Assembly: GCA_940671915.1 (NCBI GenBank)
Contig: CALNVZ010002100.1
Location: forward strand, 20,406,656-20,470,655
Source of the DNA: Paracentrotus lividus
Lineage: Eukaryota > Echinodermata > Echinoidea > Camarodonta > Echinidae
DNA: 64,000 nt
Direction of reading: 5' to 3'
Shown: one piece after another, positions 1 to 12,865 of the stretch
How positions within the stretch are numbered: position 1 is the first letter of the stretch
Layout of the letters: each line of letters opens with the position of its first letter
Notes under the pieces: generated by a model
What the model was told of the DNA's origin: nothing
Databases searched by the model: none
What the model saw: the letters and a program-made list of their open reading frames with translations, nothing else
Position numbers and translations under genes: made by a program

Positions 1-881
1 AATTACTTTCGCTTACGAAGAATTACCAACATTCAAGTAGCTACGTCTGAGTGTGAGTAATTATGCCGCCAGCTGGATTTTGCATCCGCACTCCATCATA
101 GACAGTGATTATGTGCACATCATCTAGAATATGTGTGTATTACTATTTTTAGAAGTTTTAGTTTTTTCCATAAAAGAATAGTGTTGGTCCACTTTCAGTC
201 ATGCAGAAACATGAATCAATGCACATAATTTCCTGTCGCTCTTATGACTTGCAAGAGAGCCCAGAGAACATATGCTAATATCGTTTATTTTGTATCGTAA
301 TCAAAAAGACAAATAGAATTGACTAGAACTTGATTTGTTTTGTGTGTTGTTCGTTATTTACAGATGATTTTTGTGACTGTGAGAAAGGATCTAGAAAAAT
401 TTTATGACGGTATGCGTCTAGCTACCTGAAATTTTTATCATTATAAATATAATGTGTGACAATGTTGCATGCCGGACAACTTATAATTTTAGATACATAG
501 ATCAAGCAGCTAGGTTCAGTAACAGACGTGTTGACCTACCTTGTAAGAACCTTATGAAGTCAGCCGCATAATTTCATCAAGTGGCGCTGAACAGCACAGT
601 CTGGATGTTTGCACACTGAATTACAGCTCCAGTGACCTAATAAAAATAAGAAACATAAAAGCATATTGGTTGAAATCTGCAACAGCTCGTTCTGTTGGTA
701 CAAGGCAAGGCAATGTACTGATTGCATCAATGCATGTCTTTCATGGCATTTTCATTTCTTGCTGAAGGCCCGTTTAAGGTCTTCAAGGATTGGGTGAATA
801 TATTCTTAAAGCGTTTTTGTCAGGTTAAGCATATGGGTAGGTGCAGTCCACACAATATTTTCACCATTGACACATTACTTT
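1..881. other. Intergenic or intronic DNA, no gene seen
   Basis: AT-rich sequence with no open frame that looks coding. The one longer frame starting at 722 runs into the adjacent TCA microsatellite and ends in His and Ser runs, so it is not treated as a gene. No splice-site pair enclosing a coding segment was found. Confidence 0.6.
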
Positions 882-1090
882 TTCATCATCATCATCATCA
901 TCATATCCCTGTCATCAAATTCTTATTTATCTGCTCTTCCGTCTCCTTCTCGTCCTCCTCACCATCATCATCTTCATTATCTTCATCTTCATACATTGCA
1001 AAATCATAGAAGCCATCATCATCCTAATCATCATCATCGTCATCACCATCCTCCTCCTCCTCTTCCTCACTATCATTCTCATCATCTCCA
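882..1090. repeat. TCA/TCC microsatellite
   Basis: A pure run of TCA triplets (about 882-905) is followed by degenerate TCC, TCA and CAT triplets up to about 1,090. On the forward strand it translates to His/Ser runs and on the reverse strand to Met/Arg runs, a typical triplet-repeat artefact in several frames. Confidence 0.9.
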
Positions 1091-1618
1091 TATTAAATAC
1101 CATTATTGATGCTGCACTAAACATGTCATTTCAAATCGCGTACATTCTCCTCTTAGATGAAAATTTTCCACAAAGTAGAAGACATTTCGACATTCTTATG
1201 CATCAAACCTTTCCATTTAATTTCACTTTCGACCATATCCTCACTTGAAAGATATCTGTTCCCTTCATAATTCTAATCATCTATCAAATAAAGCAGTCTA
1301 CATTTATCAACCTACTTGCTTTAATAATACAAAGGATAAAATATTTTATTACTCTCATGGGGACTAAAAAAAAATATGGATGAGCTATGATATCTGTCAC
1401 CTGTATTTTATGTATAAAGGTCAGCGGTATAAACATTTAAGAATGATCTTTAATAATCCAAAACATTGTAGCGCTCTATAATGAGTTCAAAGAAATGATG
1501 AACTCCATGATTGAAGAGCAAAAAGATCAAGGCTCAATATTGATCGTTTCTGACCTCTTAAATCAACATTGAAGACATTTAAAATGCAACAAAATGACAT
1601 GGTGGATTTGCTATTAAG

Positions 1619-1790
1619 GGACAATTGCTCTGCTAGAAATTTCACACACAAATCAAATGACTAACTTTAACCCTGGATTCAAAATTATACCCTAAACCGA
1701 ACATAAAACCCTATTGCAACCCTTACCCTACATCTTAGATGAAATAAAGCCTGGAGCGATTGACACAGGAGCAAATGTCGTGTCACTGTT
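1619..1790 (+). repeat. Dispersed repeat with CCCTAA-like core, copy 1
   Basis: About 170 bp that match 5,778-5,976 in the same order: ACAATTGCTC, an AATCAAATGAC segment, several CCCTAAAC-type motifs, CTATTGCAACCC, then AATAAAGCC and GGAGCAAA. The ends (GACAATTGCTC and GAGCAAATGTC) are roughly inverted repeats of each other, so it may be a small foldback element. Divergence between copies suggests age. Family unknown. Confidence 0.7.
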
Positions 1791-4034
1791 CGGCAATAGC
1801 AGGAATATTTGGTAAAGGTAAGTTTGCTCAGCTAACATCACAGTTAACAAAAATTCATATCAAACAAAGTACTAGTACATTTGTATCTCTCTCTGTTTAT
1901 TAATATGATTTAAAAATAATGTAAATGGAAATATTCTTAAGTTTTGTTCCAAAGGATTCTTACATGAATACTAAAACTGATGTTAACCTTTAAAAGGGGA
2001 AAGTATGCACTGATAACAACCATCAGCACTAAAAGCCATAGTAATAATGTCCTAAGTGCCGAGGGACTATGTTTGATACATGATACGCACTTCGCGAATA
2101 ATGGATATCATTATTATTTATGAATCTTTACTGACAGTCTAAAAGAAGGGTGTGCAGTAGAAGGAAGGCAACATGAGGAAGGAGGAAGAAAGAATATATA
2201 GAAACAGAGGGAAGGCATGCGAAGCTCAGTGTAGACCAGCATTCAAAACAAAGAATTGTTCATGTTAGCCCATCAGGGTACCACAAAAATCAGAAAAACC
2301 AGGGGCGTGATTTTTTTTACATGGAGTTACTGCTGTTTGTTGCTCATGAGATGCTCTCATAATTAGGTCTGCTATTCATCATACCCATGAATTTGTTTCA
2401 CACTTTTGGGGACTCTTCTTTATGAACAACATAATGGAGCAGAAGAATGGTTGGGTACAAAAGAAGAAAGTAGAGGCTTTTCATTTGCTGAGAGCCAGAA
2501 GGAAAATAATTTTTTTTACAATGTAGTACAATCTGAAGTGCATAAGAGTAGTACTGCCCCTTTACTTCTTAGTTCTGCTGTTTTCCCTAACCAACCATGA
2601 ACAATTAGCTGGGGCCCCACTCTTAACCTGTTTCTTTAGCCTGCATATATGCGGGCTAAAAAAACATAGAACATCCCTCTTGTCGACCGTTTATTACACT
2701 CATGATTGAATAAATATATAAAGATCTTACATAATTTAAATTATCTTGACAATGATCTTTCTAAACTGTCTTTGTTTCACCTTTAAATGAAATGAATTTC
2801 TTGCAAGCATGCTTGCCAATCACGATTCATTCGGCTTTGTAAAAAGTTCTCAGTATACAACGGGTTAACTAGAATCCTAAGAGATCAGGGAAGCTACAGC
2901 AGGGTCGTAGCCCTGAATTTCAATTCAGGCACCATCACTTGTTCACCAGATATGAGCGGCTTAGCCAAGACTCCAAACAGATTGAAACTCAAGAATGAGA
3001 GGACTGGAATGATGCTGTTAGTGGATGCATCACAAGAACCATCATCTAGATGAATAAGGAGTCTGGAGCAATCTAAACCAAACATGTTCAAACAAAGCTA
3101 AAAAAAAAAACGCTTAAACGTCAACTCTAACCTGACAGTGAATCTAAACTTAGCACTTCGTATGTATCTTCCCTTCTGCAGTACTGTAACAATTTTTCCG
3201 TTCTGGTTTCGGTTAAGAGACCGTCTCCCTGGTGTGTCTGAGCTTTCGGCCAGTAAAAAAAAAAAAATAAATAAAAAATTACTCCCCCCCCCTCCCAAAT
3301 CAAATTAAGATATAGGCCTATATATACATATGTAGGCCTATATTGTTTAGATTGGTTGATTGTCGGTCACCTGTTGATCTACTGCTGGACTGTAAGTCTG
3401 TCTTATGTCAGTTTGTTGTTTTTTTTGTTGATATGACCCGAGTATAAAGAATTTATTCCGATGATATCTAGAATAAAGATGGTGATATATTTACCAGTAT
3501 ACAAGTAGAATGACTGATGATATTTTTTAGGATAGTGAAACATATTGAATGACAAGAGCCAGTATCTCAAATCATTTGGAAACAAGATGTCAAAACCCAA
3601 TCCCCAAAGGAACACAGAGAAAAGTATGGTACAGGTTGATGACCTAAATACTTTTCCTTTCCAAACATTGGAATACATTTCTAGAAAAATAATATTTTTA
3701 ACAAAAATGTATCTCGTTAGTTCACAGATTATACATATGTTCTTAAAGATAGATAGTCACCTCTTGAAAAATGCATACTTCAAGGATACTCCCTTCCACT
3801 AGATTAGAGTTTTGTTGACATGAACCATACATGGCCAACAGAGGGCAGCATATTATGTCTGTCAGTGACTCCCAATTTTACTGTCAGTGAAGGGGCACTT
3901 GGAACATAAATAGTTATTTATTACAGAATAAAATTGGTAAATCAGTAAAATTAACATCTTTCTTAATATCAAAAACATCCTTTTTTCATAAATTTTCAAA
4001 TAAATACCCAGGAATTAAGGAATATTTAATTTTT
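1791..4034. other. Non-coding stretch, nothing recognised
   Basis: AT-rich DNA with short A and C homopolymers (for example around 3,100-3,110 and 3,254-3,296). Open frames of 60-90 codons here contain no motif I recognise and no convincing splice sites. Confidence 0.5.
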
Positions 4035-4480
4035 GGAGATGTCCTTGTGATATTCTAATTTGATGTCCACCTTCCTATGAATGGATAAATGTAGGCCTAA
4101 ATAAACCTAGACCAGAGACAGACCAGTTTAGAGAGACTCCAACCACTGTCATCAAAGCCTGCCCCTGTTGCAATTATGCAGAAGCACACCTTTACAAAGC
4201 CAAAAATAGAACTAAAAAAAAGGGTGACTTTTGAAGATGTCCCATTGCGATATCATTGTAAGTTGATGACCATCTGCCTTTAAACAGACAATGCAGACCT
4301 TCTTTTATAAACCTAGACCAAAAGCTGACTATTTAGAAAGAAACTGAGGACTCACCCTCTTTCAAATTTGCAGGACCAGATATGCAGAAGCACACCTTTT
4401 ATCAAGCCAAAAATAGAACCAAAAAGGGTGACTTTTGAAGATGTCCCAATCCATTATTGTAAATAAAGACTTGCCTCTAA
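4035..4480 (+). repeat. Tandem duplication, ~200-bp unit, 2.2 copies
   Basis: Unit 1 (4,035-4,232) and unit 2 (4,233-4,436) share the order GATGTCC, AAACCTAGACCA, a GACT-rich segment, GCAGAAGCACACCTTT, CAAGCC/AAAGCC then AAAATAGAAC and GGGTGACTTTT. A third, partial unit starts at 4,437 with GAAGATGTCCCA and fades by about 4,480. The two full units differ by many substitutions and small indels, so the duplication is not recent. No coding role seen. Confidence 0.8.
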
Positions 4481-5777
4481 ATCCTCCCTGATTGATTCTC
4501 TTTGAAGTCGGGCGTGACAAAGCCGATATAATACTAACAAAGGCACATCTTCTTCTGGCACCCACATGACATGCATGATCTAACGTCGTCCAAGAAAATG
4601 TCGGAAGCCTGTTCAGGCTTTTTCCGATTGATTTTGTCGGTAGGGAGAGATTTTCAGCAAGAACACTTCCTCCAAACATTTTTTTTTTGCATACATCTTT
4701 TGTTTTAATCAAAGTTGTCTTTGCAAACAATGTTTTTGATGTCATTTTTTTTCTTTGTCATTTTGTTTAGATGCATGTCAGGAAATTTAAGAAATATGCA
4801 AAAGATGTCAATAAACAGTGAAATTTTGAAATATTTTGAGGGTCTGAATTTCAATTTTGGTGGCCCATGTGCAATAGGAAGCTATTACCGTATCAAGTCT
4901 TTAAAACTCTATTCCCAACTACAGCAGAGTTAAATATAAGTTCCATTTACGGTAGTAGAACAGCTTTACAAATCAATTTCAATTACAGTGATGGTTGAAC
5001 AACTGTGACTTCAGTTTATCATCAGGCTTTTACTTCTACTTCTATTTCCCAACTGGCTTTGCAATAGTACAGGATCGACTTGAGTATCGCTGAGCTGTAA
5101 AGAGGTATTCGACTTGAATAGAATCTCCTTCAGAAGTCAAAAGGATGTGATGTCAAGCCTGAAAGCTGAAAACCACAAATTAGTAGAATTGGCGAAGGAT
5201 AACATCCATCAACACTGTGAACAGATGATTCAATCAGGATTATTCTGTAATTGAAATCCTTTAATCTAATCTTGAGTTCTGATAATGGATTTCCAAAGTT
5301 ACCAATAATGGTAACTTTTCCATCACTGGTAAGTTCCATGGAAACCTGGATTTTGATTGGCAATGTTACAATAGTAAATACCATTGAATCGTAAATTTTA
5401 TGCAACATGGCCCTGGTCTCCAATCAAAAGGAGATCAAATTGGTGACTGCACAAATTGGGTCCGCAAAGTACACATCTAGAGTAGATATAATACTGTAGC
5501 CATGTAATTATAAGCAATAAATGTTGATCATATGAACTTCATACATGAACTTGTATCAGCAGCATATTCTGTTCAATGGGGTAGGCCTATAGCTCCTTGA
5601 TCTGTTCAATATTTTAAACCAGAAAGGCACAGCCCTGAAAACCTTTTTCTACGATATCTCTCACTAAGTATGCACTGGATAGGAAAAGGAATGACTTTGA
5701 TATCAGCAAGAAAGCCATATCATCTGTGGGTCACAACTTGTAGGTACAGTAAATGCTCTTTTTTAATTTCCATGATT
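4481..5777. other. Non-coding stretch, nothing recognised
   Basis: Contains part of a 127-codon reverse-strand open frame (4,362-4,745) that overlaps the tandem duplication. Its translation has no domain I recognise and no conserved motif, so I do not call it a gene. Confidence 0.45.
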
Positions 5778-5976
5778 TGCTCTGGCAACAATTGCTCCGC
5801 TATAAATTCCATACACTAATCAAATGACAAACTTCAACCCTGGACTTAATACTATACCCTACCTTAAACCTAAGTAACCCTAAACTTAACATAAAACTCT
5901 ATTGCAACCCTAACACTAACATATATTTTGTCAAAATAAAGCCCAGAGCAATGTTGCAGGAGCAAACGTTCTATAA
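5778..5976 (+). repeat. Dispersed repeat with CCCTAA-like core, copy 2
   Basis: Second copy of the repeat at 1,619-1,790, same orientation: ACAATTGCTCC, AATCAAATGACAAAC, several CCCTA/CCTAAACC motifs, CTATTGCAACCCTAAC, AATAAAGCCCAGAGCAAT and GGAGCAAACG. The middle is richer in telomere-like CCTAA motifs than copy 1. Confidence 0.7.
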
Positions 5977-7447
5977 TAGCTTCTTTCCAAGTGAAAGCAG
6001 AATAAAAATGGTAGACAGAAGCTGGAAACTTACTGGTCTCAACTGCATGTACATGAATATCTAGGCCTACATGTACATTGGTCATAAGAGTATTCATTCT
6101 GCAACTCCACAACATATTAACAGGACTGCTTCACATTGAAGTTCCATGCACTGGCCTTTTTTTCGATGTCGTTTTCTCTCACTGTCAAGGACAGATAGAG
6201 CCATGATTTGATATGATGTAGCTTAGTTTTGAGAATACTAACTCCCTGCTTTGACACAGAGCTTGTGTTCTCGTCTTCTAATCCCTAGAGACAAAAATGG
6301 CTTAACTTGAACATCTTCAGACTTCATAGGCTACATGTAGGGCCCTGTTTGGAGACAAATGAAGACAATGCTTCTGAATTAATTCAATATTTTGTTGCAA
6401 CGAACATTTGAGATATAAATGAGGTTATTAAAATTTTAGAACATATAAAGGTTTGGATCTATAACAGAGGATATCCTGTTCAAGAAAACAAGTTTCAATT
6501 ACGTGTGAATAACCTACCAACAATTCCTATCTCCTTTTCTTAATACTGTCTCTTCCCTCTATCTCTCTCAGCCTGTCCTCTAAATATTCATGTATGAACG
6601 TCAGGTGTGTTTCACCTGTATGCCTCTTTCTTTGCTTATATCTTCATTATGCGATTACAAAATTGTTTGAAAATTCATCAAGGTTTCAACTCCTGCAATC
6701 TTGATGATGCAAATGTATAAGGTGCATGTAAAAATATATGGCCAGAAAAACATGTTTCACATTTATGAGGTACATGTAAATAATCTAAACTCATGATCCC
6801 AGTTGTAATATAGAGCTTGAAATGACGTAGAGTAAAGTAAAAAAATGTTTGGTGAACATGAATTTTTTATAACAGGTATGATTTATTAACCAACAACATC
6901 ACAATATAAAAGCTTTAGAAAAGACTGACAAAAGCAAACCTCAATTAAAGAAGAAAAAAAATTGGAGAAATGGGTATCTTAGGATGCCTTTGTCAGTTTC
7001 AAGCTTCATAGTTTTACATCCTGACTGCTGTCTTTAGGTGAAGGATATCAAGTTGAAATACAATCAGGTTCAAAGGGAGGAGAGCTTGAACAAGAGCTCA
7101 AACTCAAAAGTCACAGAAGAGATTGTGTTTGGTTCTAGTCAAAACAAAAAAAGATAAATGTTTGACCTAGAAAATAAAGATAGAAATCGATTCCAATAAA
7201 TGGTAGTTCAGTCTCTAAGGATTTCAAAGTCATTATATGTGTAGTATTGGAATTAAATCTGGGTCTAAGTCAACTCTGATTGTAAACGAGTCATCTAAGC
7301 CCCCCCCCCACCTTCAAAATAAAAAAAATCAGGTCCAGAGTGGCAATTTAGCAGCCTACTTTTGTTCCAGCTGGAGGGTGGGGGGGGGGGTAAAATCATG
7401 ATTTCAAGCAAATATTTGATTGTAATTTTTTTTCAATTGGAACATTT
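5977..7447. other. Non-coding stretch, nothing recognised
   Basis: AT-rich sequence with a C run near 7,302 and a G run near 7,380. No convincing reading frame or splice-site pair. Confidence 0.5.
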
Positions 7448-7634
7448 AGGCAACTTACCAAAAGATCAAGCCGTGACACACTGCGTGAAAGCCGCACAGC
7501 GGCATTTCATACCGGATGTGGTAATCCCCTCTTAAAGTCAATGGAAGAATAATAGGGGATGTGTATATCCGGCATATGATCCTGCAGTGTGGTATTAACG
7601 CAGAGGAACAGGCTTTATCTTTTGGTAAGTGCCT
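7448..7634. mobile_element. Foldback/MITE-like element, ~187 bp
   Basis: The left end GGCAACTTACCAAAAGAT is matched in reverse complement by the right end ATCTTTTGGTAAGTGCC. Inner parts (CATACCGGATGTG and the CCGGCATATGAT region; the two CCCCT/AGGGG blocks) also pair imperfectly, so almost the whole element can fold. TTA is present on both sides of the GGC...GCC termini, which would fit the 3-bp target duplication of PIF/Harbinger-type MITEs. That family assignment is inference from the termini only. Confidence 0.7.
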
Positions 7635-8090
7635 TACTTCGTGATTACTACCATAATTATTTTCATCTAGTTATAAAGCATAGAACTAAAACATGATTCC
7701 AATTCTATCATTATCATTCTATGATTATCTTGAAATGTCTGGGGATTTACAATAGCAATAATAAATATGAAATAAGACACACAGGCAAGCATCTCATATT
7801 GCTTTAACTCTTGTCATATGCTCCATATATTCCTATAAATCTAGTCTGACAACATAAATCTTGTCAGTGTATGGGTTAGGGCATGCATATAACTTATATG
7901 GTTTGGCGTAGTGGGAATGTTCTCAGTTTCAATTTTGGATGCTGAAAATTAAAAACTGAACAGAATGCAATAGATCCAATATAAAGAGTCCCTTTAATCC
8001 CAAAAATATCCCACATCAGTTCTTGCTGATCAAAGCCCATGATTTTCTCCTCCCTTAAACATTTGTTCATCATTGATACCTTTTAAAAAT
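7635..8090. other. Non-coding stretch, nothing recognised
   Basis: AT-rich sequence with no open frame of note. Confidence 0.5.
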
Positions 8091-8405
8091 AAAAATTATC
8101 ACTAATTTTATTATTTACAATAAAGAATTATATATTTGCCTACTTTGCTATTCGTCCTCGAATCGCCCAACCAACCGATACTTTAACCCCGAAAACTTTT
8201 GCTCTATTGTCTCCTATCTTCCCTCCCCTGTGAGAAGGGCGCCCTCTCATGATGAGGGCACTCAGCCAAAACATTCCCAACAAACTTCCTCTTGTCTCAT
8301 ACCACCCTAAAACTTTTAAGTAGTGATGGAACGGGGGACGGAGGGAGGGATTGTAGGCAAATATATAATTCTTTATTGTAAATAATAAATTAGTGATAAT
8401 TTTTA
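8091..8405. mobile_element. 315-bp TIR element (element A)
   Basis: Terminal inverted repeats of about 52 bp: the left end runs from AAAAATTATCACTAATTTTA to TATATTTGCCTAC (8,091-8,142) and its reverse complement ends the element (8,353-8,405). Its inner left portion (about 8,130-8,300) is nearly identical, in reverse complement, to 14,232-14,401 at the far end of the adjacent 6-kb element; I see about three differences in ~170 bp. It looks like a non-autonomous relative of the element beside it, or one end of a larger composite. Confidence 0.8.
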
Positions 8406-8599
8406 TGATTTACTTCAAAAGAATGATATATTTGCCTACTTGCTATACGACCAGCACCGATTTGTACTGGGGAGGTACAACACCTACAGTTTTAGATAAT
8501 AAGGATGACGCCGTAGCCATGATAGAGAAACAAGAGAAAAGTTCCTTCCATCGCAGAAACGTTCACTCCATTATTTGATAAACATACACTTTCCACGGG

Positions 8600-8690
8600 A
8601 AATTCCCTTAAAAACATGTCCCCGAAAGGCCGGTACCTCACATCGAGGTCCCTAGGATAAACTAGGTACCTTGGTCCTCGGGTCCGCATC

Positions 8691-8721
<31 letters not shown>

Positions 8722-8740
8722 ACTATCTATCTCGAGATAG
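8600..8740. other. Hairpin-rich segment and T28 tract
   Basis: Two GGTACC hexamers flank a stem made from CCTAGG and ACTAGG around GATAAA (about 8,632-8,670). A 28-nt T run follows at 8,691-8,718, then a perfect 14-bp palindrome CTATCTCGAGATAG. These lie 200-330 bp inside the left end of element B and may be subterminal structure. Confidence 0.55.
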
Positions 8741-11700
8741 TACTCCCAGTACTGGTCCGAAAGATTCCATGGATATAACCAATTTGGACATTTTTCAGGA
8801 ATCAAAGATGTCTTCAACGCGCCACATTCTGTCAGTGCGCAACGATGAAAATTGACTAAAGGGACGTAGGAAAATTTTTAACAGACCGGAAAATCTGTCT
8901 GATTTTCGTTCAAAGCATGTCGAAAGAGAAAGGATGAATATCTCTATAATTCCAACCTAAGTGGCTCGTTGATAAGAAGAGGACGAGCAATAAACTTAGC
9001 GTTTTCCCCGACATATACAAATCAGGGAGAAACCTTTGGAAGATCTATCCAGGCAGAACTAGAGACGGTGGTGTGAAGGAGGGTAAGCTAGGACCTGATG
9101 TCCTCACGACCACTCAAATTAGAGACCCGAGGTTTGAGTAGGGACTCTTAAGAGATAGAAAAATAAAGGGAGTGATGACAGAAGAACCGCTGAAAATGAC
9201 TATCCATCGATAAGAATTTGCAATAGCTGGGATAGCTGAAAAAGCGTGATAGCTGAATAGCTGATCCAAATCCCTCTGGGGTAGCAGAACATTACCCCCG
9301 TCGAGTGAAAGATGATGAAAAAACGGTATGACGGGAGAAAGTTTTTCTCGGAACCCACAGAAATATTACCGTTCGGAAGAAGGGTTTTACTAGTGGATAC
9401 ACACCTACTCCCTAGGTCGAGAGGAGCACAATCGTCACATCTGTAGCTCGAAATTGACTTCTTGATAACGGCTGAATATAAAAGGAAGACGTTTCAGGTG
9501 TTCGAGAGTTAGCTCTAACGGCTGCTGTTATGCTAAGAACTCACACCACGGCAAGTGTTATGGTTTTTCCGTTAATCGGAGGAGAAACTATCGCAACAAG
9601 TCCGCGCTGTGGTAAGAGGAGTGATGATAATCGTCGACGTCCTGCCCTAATACTTCCTAGTGCAACAGGAGAATACTACCCGGAAGAACCAAGGGATTTC
9701 CGGTCAGTTCGGAAATTGAAACGACAACCTGGGTAACCCAATTATCTCCTTTATATAAATCCTAACCTCAGAAAACAGAAGATCTTTACTGACTTGAGGA
9801 AGCCAAACTGAGGAGAAGTCAAACTGAGGTCGGCCTTGCGACTCAGTCGTGTGAAATCTATGAAAACAGCGACCACTCTGAAGTGAGTCACTTATACGTC
9901 GTGGAAAAAGGAAAAGGGTTCAAACAAATTATTTTTCCCAAAATCGGTATGTGCGAAGCGACTGGACCGATGTTCTCGTTGTTGCATTCAGAACTAGAGT
10001 TGAAGGCTACTCTGCTCCTAGCAGTGAGAGTAAATCCTCTATGCGAATGAAATAAGACATCATCCCTCCGATGTCTGTTCCAACTCTAACTGTCCGCTAT
10101 CTATAAAGGTCCTTGAAGTGAGGAAGAACTTTCTCACCTTCAGGCTCCCAAACGTCGTTGAGAAAGAAGGTCTCGGAGATTCCAATCACCGAAGTCAAGG
10201 GGCCTCGATAATGGACTCTCCCTCCTAACTGTGAAGCATATGCGGTCAATATAATTGAAGAACGGAGGCGCTCCCATGTCTTCCCTGGGAAGTGAACTCC
10301 TTAACCGCCCAAAAGGAATATGAGGTTTAAATTCAGTAGAAAGGAATTCTAGAACGGAGGCGGACTGAAATTCAGGCTGGAAAATCTCAAGAGTCGAACA
10401 TTGAGAGGTCACGTTAAAAGTCTGCCAATTGGACCTGGACTAACAACTTCGATAGTCAACATGACATCCTTATGTAATAACACTTAAAAACCTCCTCAAC
10501 GCGATCCAAGACTCTCTAAGTAGATCGGAAGTTCTACTATCTCCAAACTGAGTCTCGTCAGATGATTCGCGGTGTCCGGTTGAGTCCCTAATACATGGGA
10601 ATCAACTCTTAACTCAATCAAAACATGATGCGTTTAGAACTTAAAGTCTGCTGCTGGTCCTCCCAACTGAGACTACGTGTATCGAGTCTCCGCTTTGGGG
10701 AAAAGAATGTAAAATTAGACACAATTAGGGTAGATTGTGACTTTCTCGATTTCTTCCTTTGAGTATGTTCCCGGACAAGGGACACGTTAAGTGGTTTGGG
10801 TGGATGACTCTTGAAGCATCCCTGGATCGAGGTTTCTCAAAGTCTAAAATGACCCGAATCTGATTGCCGAAACGATACTAATCGATTGAGATCGGAAAAC
10901 AATAGTCGTTCACTCGGACCTAAAGTTTTCAAACGTAGGTGGGAGGTCACCTCAGGGCTTTCCTCCCATACTAAAAAGGATGAGAGTTCGAAGCGGATCT
11001 GAGCTACTCCTATCCTGACTTCTACCCCACTGACCAGTATGATCTCCTCGACCCGACTGTTGTGATGAAGAGTGTTATGTCTGACTTCCTTGTCAGACGG
11101 TTATCCAGTTCGTAGAAAAGTTGACGTGAGGATAGTAGTTACACGTCAAAAAGTAATAACAGACTTGGAGGTTGATATCAAGCTTTTCTAAACTACCCTA
11201 AAGTTCTTTGGCCGAATTCTCGGCCTCTGAAAATTCCTACCCCAACGGGATTTTGGGTCCACCGGAAGCCAGTCCAGTAAACTGGGGATAAGACCACCAT
11301 GACCAAGATGTCTCAGAATCTCTTTCTGTAGACACTGTCCCTCTGGTGGGACAAAGGGCGAGCGAAAGATCGACCGTGATGAAGATTTTTCAAGGTAAAA
11401 AATTTTCCTTGTCTGAACTCGAACTCCAGTTCTGACCTAACCTCCCTTCATTTAACTACGGGAGCGATCAGCCCAATTACAATGAAACTTCTCTGATCAT
11501 GAATTCAATTAGTGACCCGTATTTCGTCTGTTATCTCAAACATTATTGACGATAATGTCTGAAAGAAGGGGTCCTAGTTCTCCTGAGTGAAGAATAAATC
11601 TCGCCTTAAACCTTTCCTTCATTCTCCTAGTGAGTTTAGGTAGAAAACTTAAGGCTCTGTAACTCATAAAATCTAATTTCGGAATCGCTGAAATCTGAGA

Positions 11701-12865
11701 TACTTCCGGTTTGAATCCTACATACAGATCGTATATAGGCTAAAAGCTCGTATTTTTCTCGGACAAACTCCGTGAGTCCGAACTGAGTAGTGAACTTCTT
11801 CTTCTGAAGAACAAAACGGGACCTATCAAATAGACGGCCCTAAAACGTCGCAGTTACGATAATCAACATCATCGAAGCGTGATCTGAATATCCTTGCAAG
11901 GGTGGAGCGATGATCTGGTATCAAACACCCCCCCTTTTTTTCTTTAAGATAGAGAAATCTAAAGTTTTCTCAATGCGGATTCGTGAGAACCGAACTCCGA
12001 GGAGGAAGAGGTTAACTCCTCAACTAGTGCGTAGTCTTCTAGTCTCCGATGGAAATCCTACCACGGAGTGGTCGGAGTGACGCGACTCTGAAGGAAGAAC
12101 TGCTGCGACGTCTGCTCGAACATTATCGTCCGGTAATTACGACATTGTAGGAATTACCCATTCCGGCGACTCCGGTACCAATCCTGAGTCCCCTTCGATG
12201 GGTCTCGAAATTCGCTTCCGAACTCGCAAGGAGAAGCTTCTATTTCCGCCCTAAACTTGCGAAATCGATCTCCTCGGGAAGAACTCGAACCATCAAGTCT
12301 ACTAGATAGGTACTCTACCATATTTAAAATTAGGTCGATATTGAAGAAATAGACCGAGAAGGGAATATCGAAAGCCTTGAAGAAGAAATAAATTTCTAAA
12401 CACCATAAATATTCCGTGAAGGAAGATATCCGACAATCATGGTAGATTGACCACCTCCTGACTCATCAACTTCTGGATCGAAGTGAAGTCAAGGTGTCCT
12501 AGTCAAAGGAATAGGAAACCATCCCATCCCAAGCCGTTCATATCGCAATCAATTTGTGGTGAGCGATATGACATGATAGCTGTAGAATGATCCTTCCATT
12601 AAGGAAAAGTGATATGAGGTTCTCGTAATAATTTCACCGGAGAAGTGGGACGTGGACGTGGACTCGATGAAAGTCCCCACTTGCATCCTTGTGAGTGGTA
12701 GTGAACTCCGACTTTGATCACGATGAAATAACTACGATGGTATCTGACTTGATTATTTCCATAACCAAACCAACATGATCATTCTGTCTACAAATGAATC
12801 TGTCGGGATTGATTTACCAGGGCAGGAACATGGGAAATCGAGATGTAGAGAACAACATGACTGTA

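Noticed and set aside
4362..4745. 127-codon reverse-strand frame
   Set aside because: Starts in ordinary sequence and runs into the tandem duplication; no domain recognised and no splice signals.
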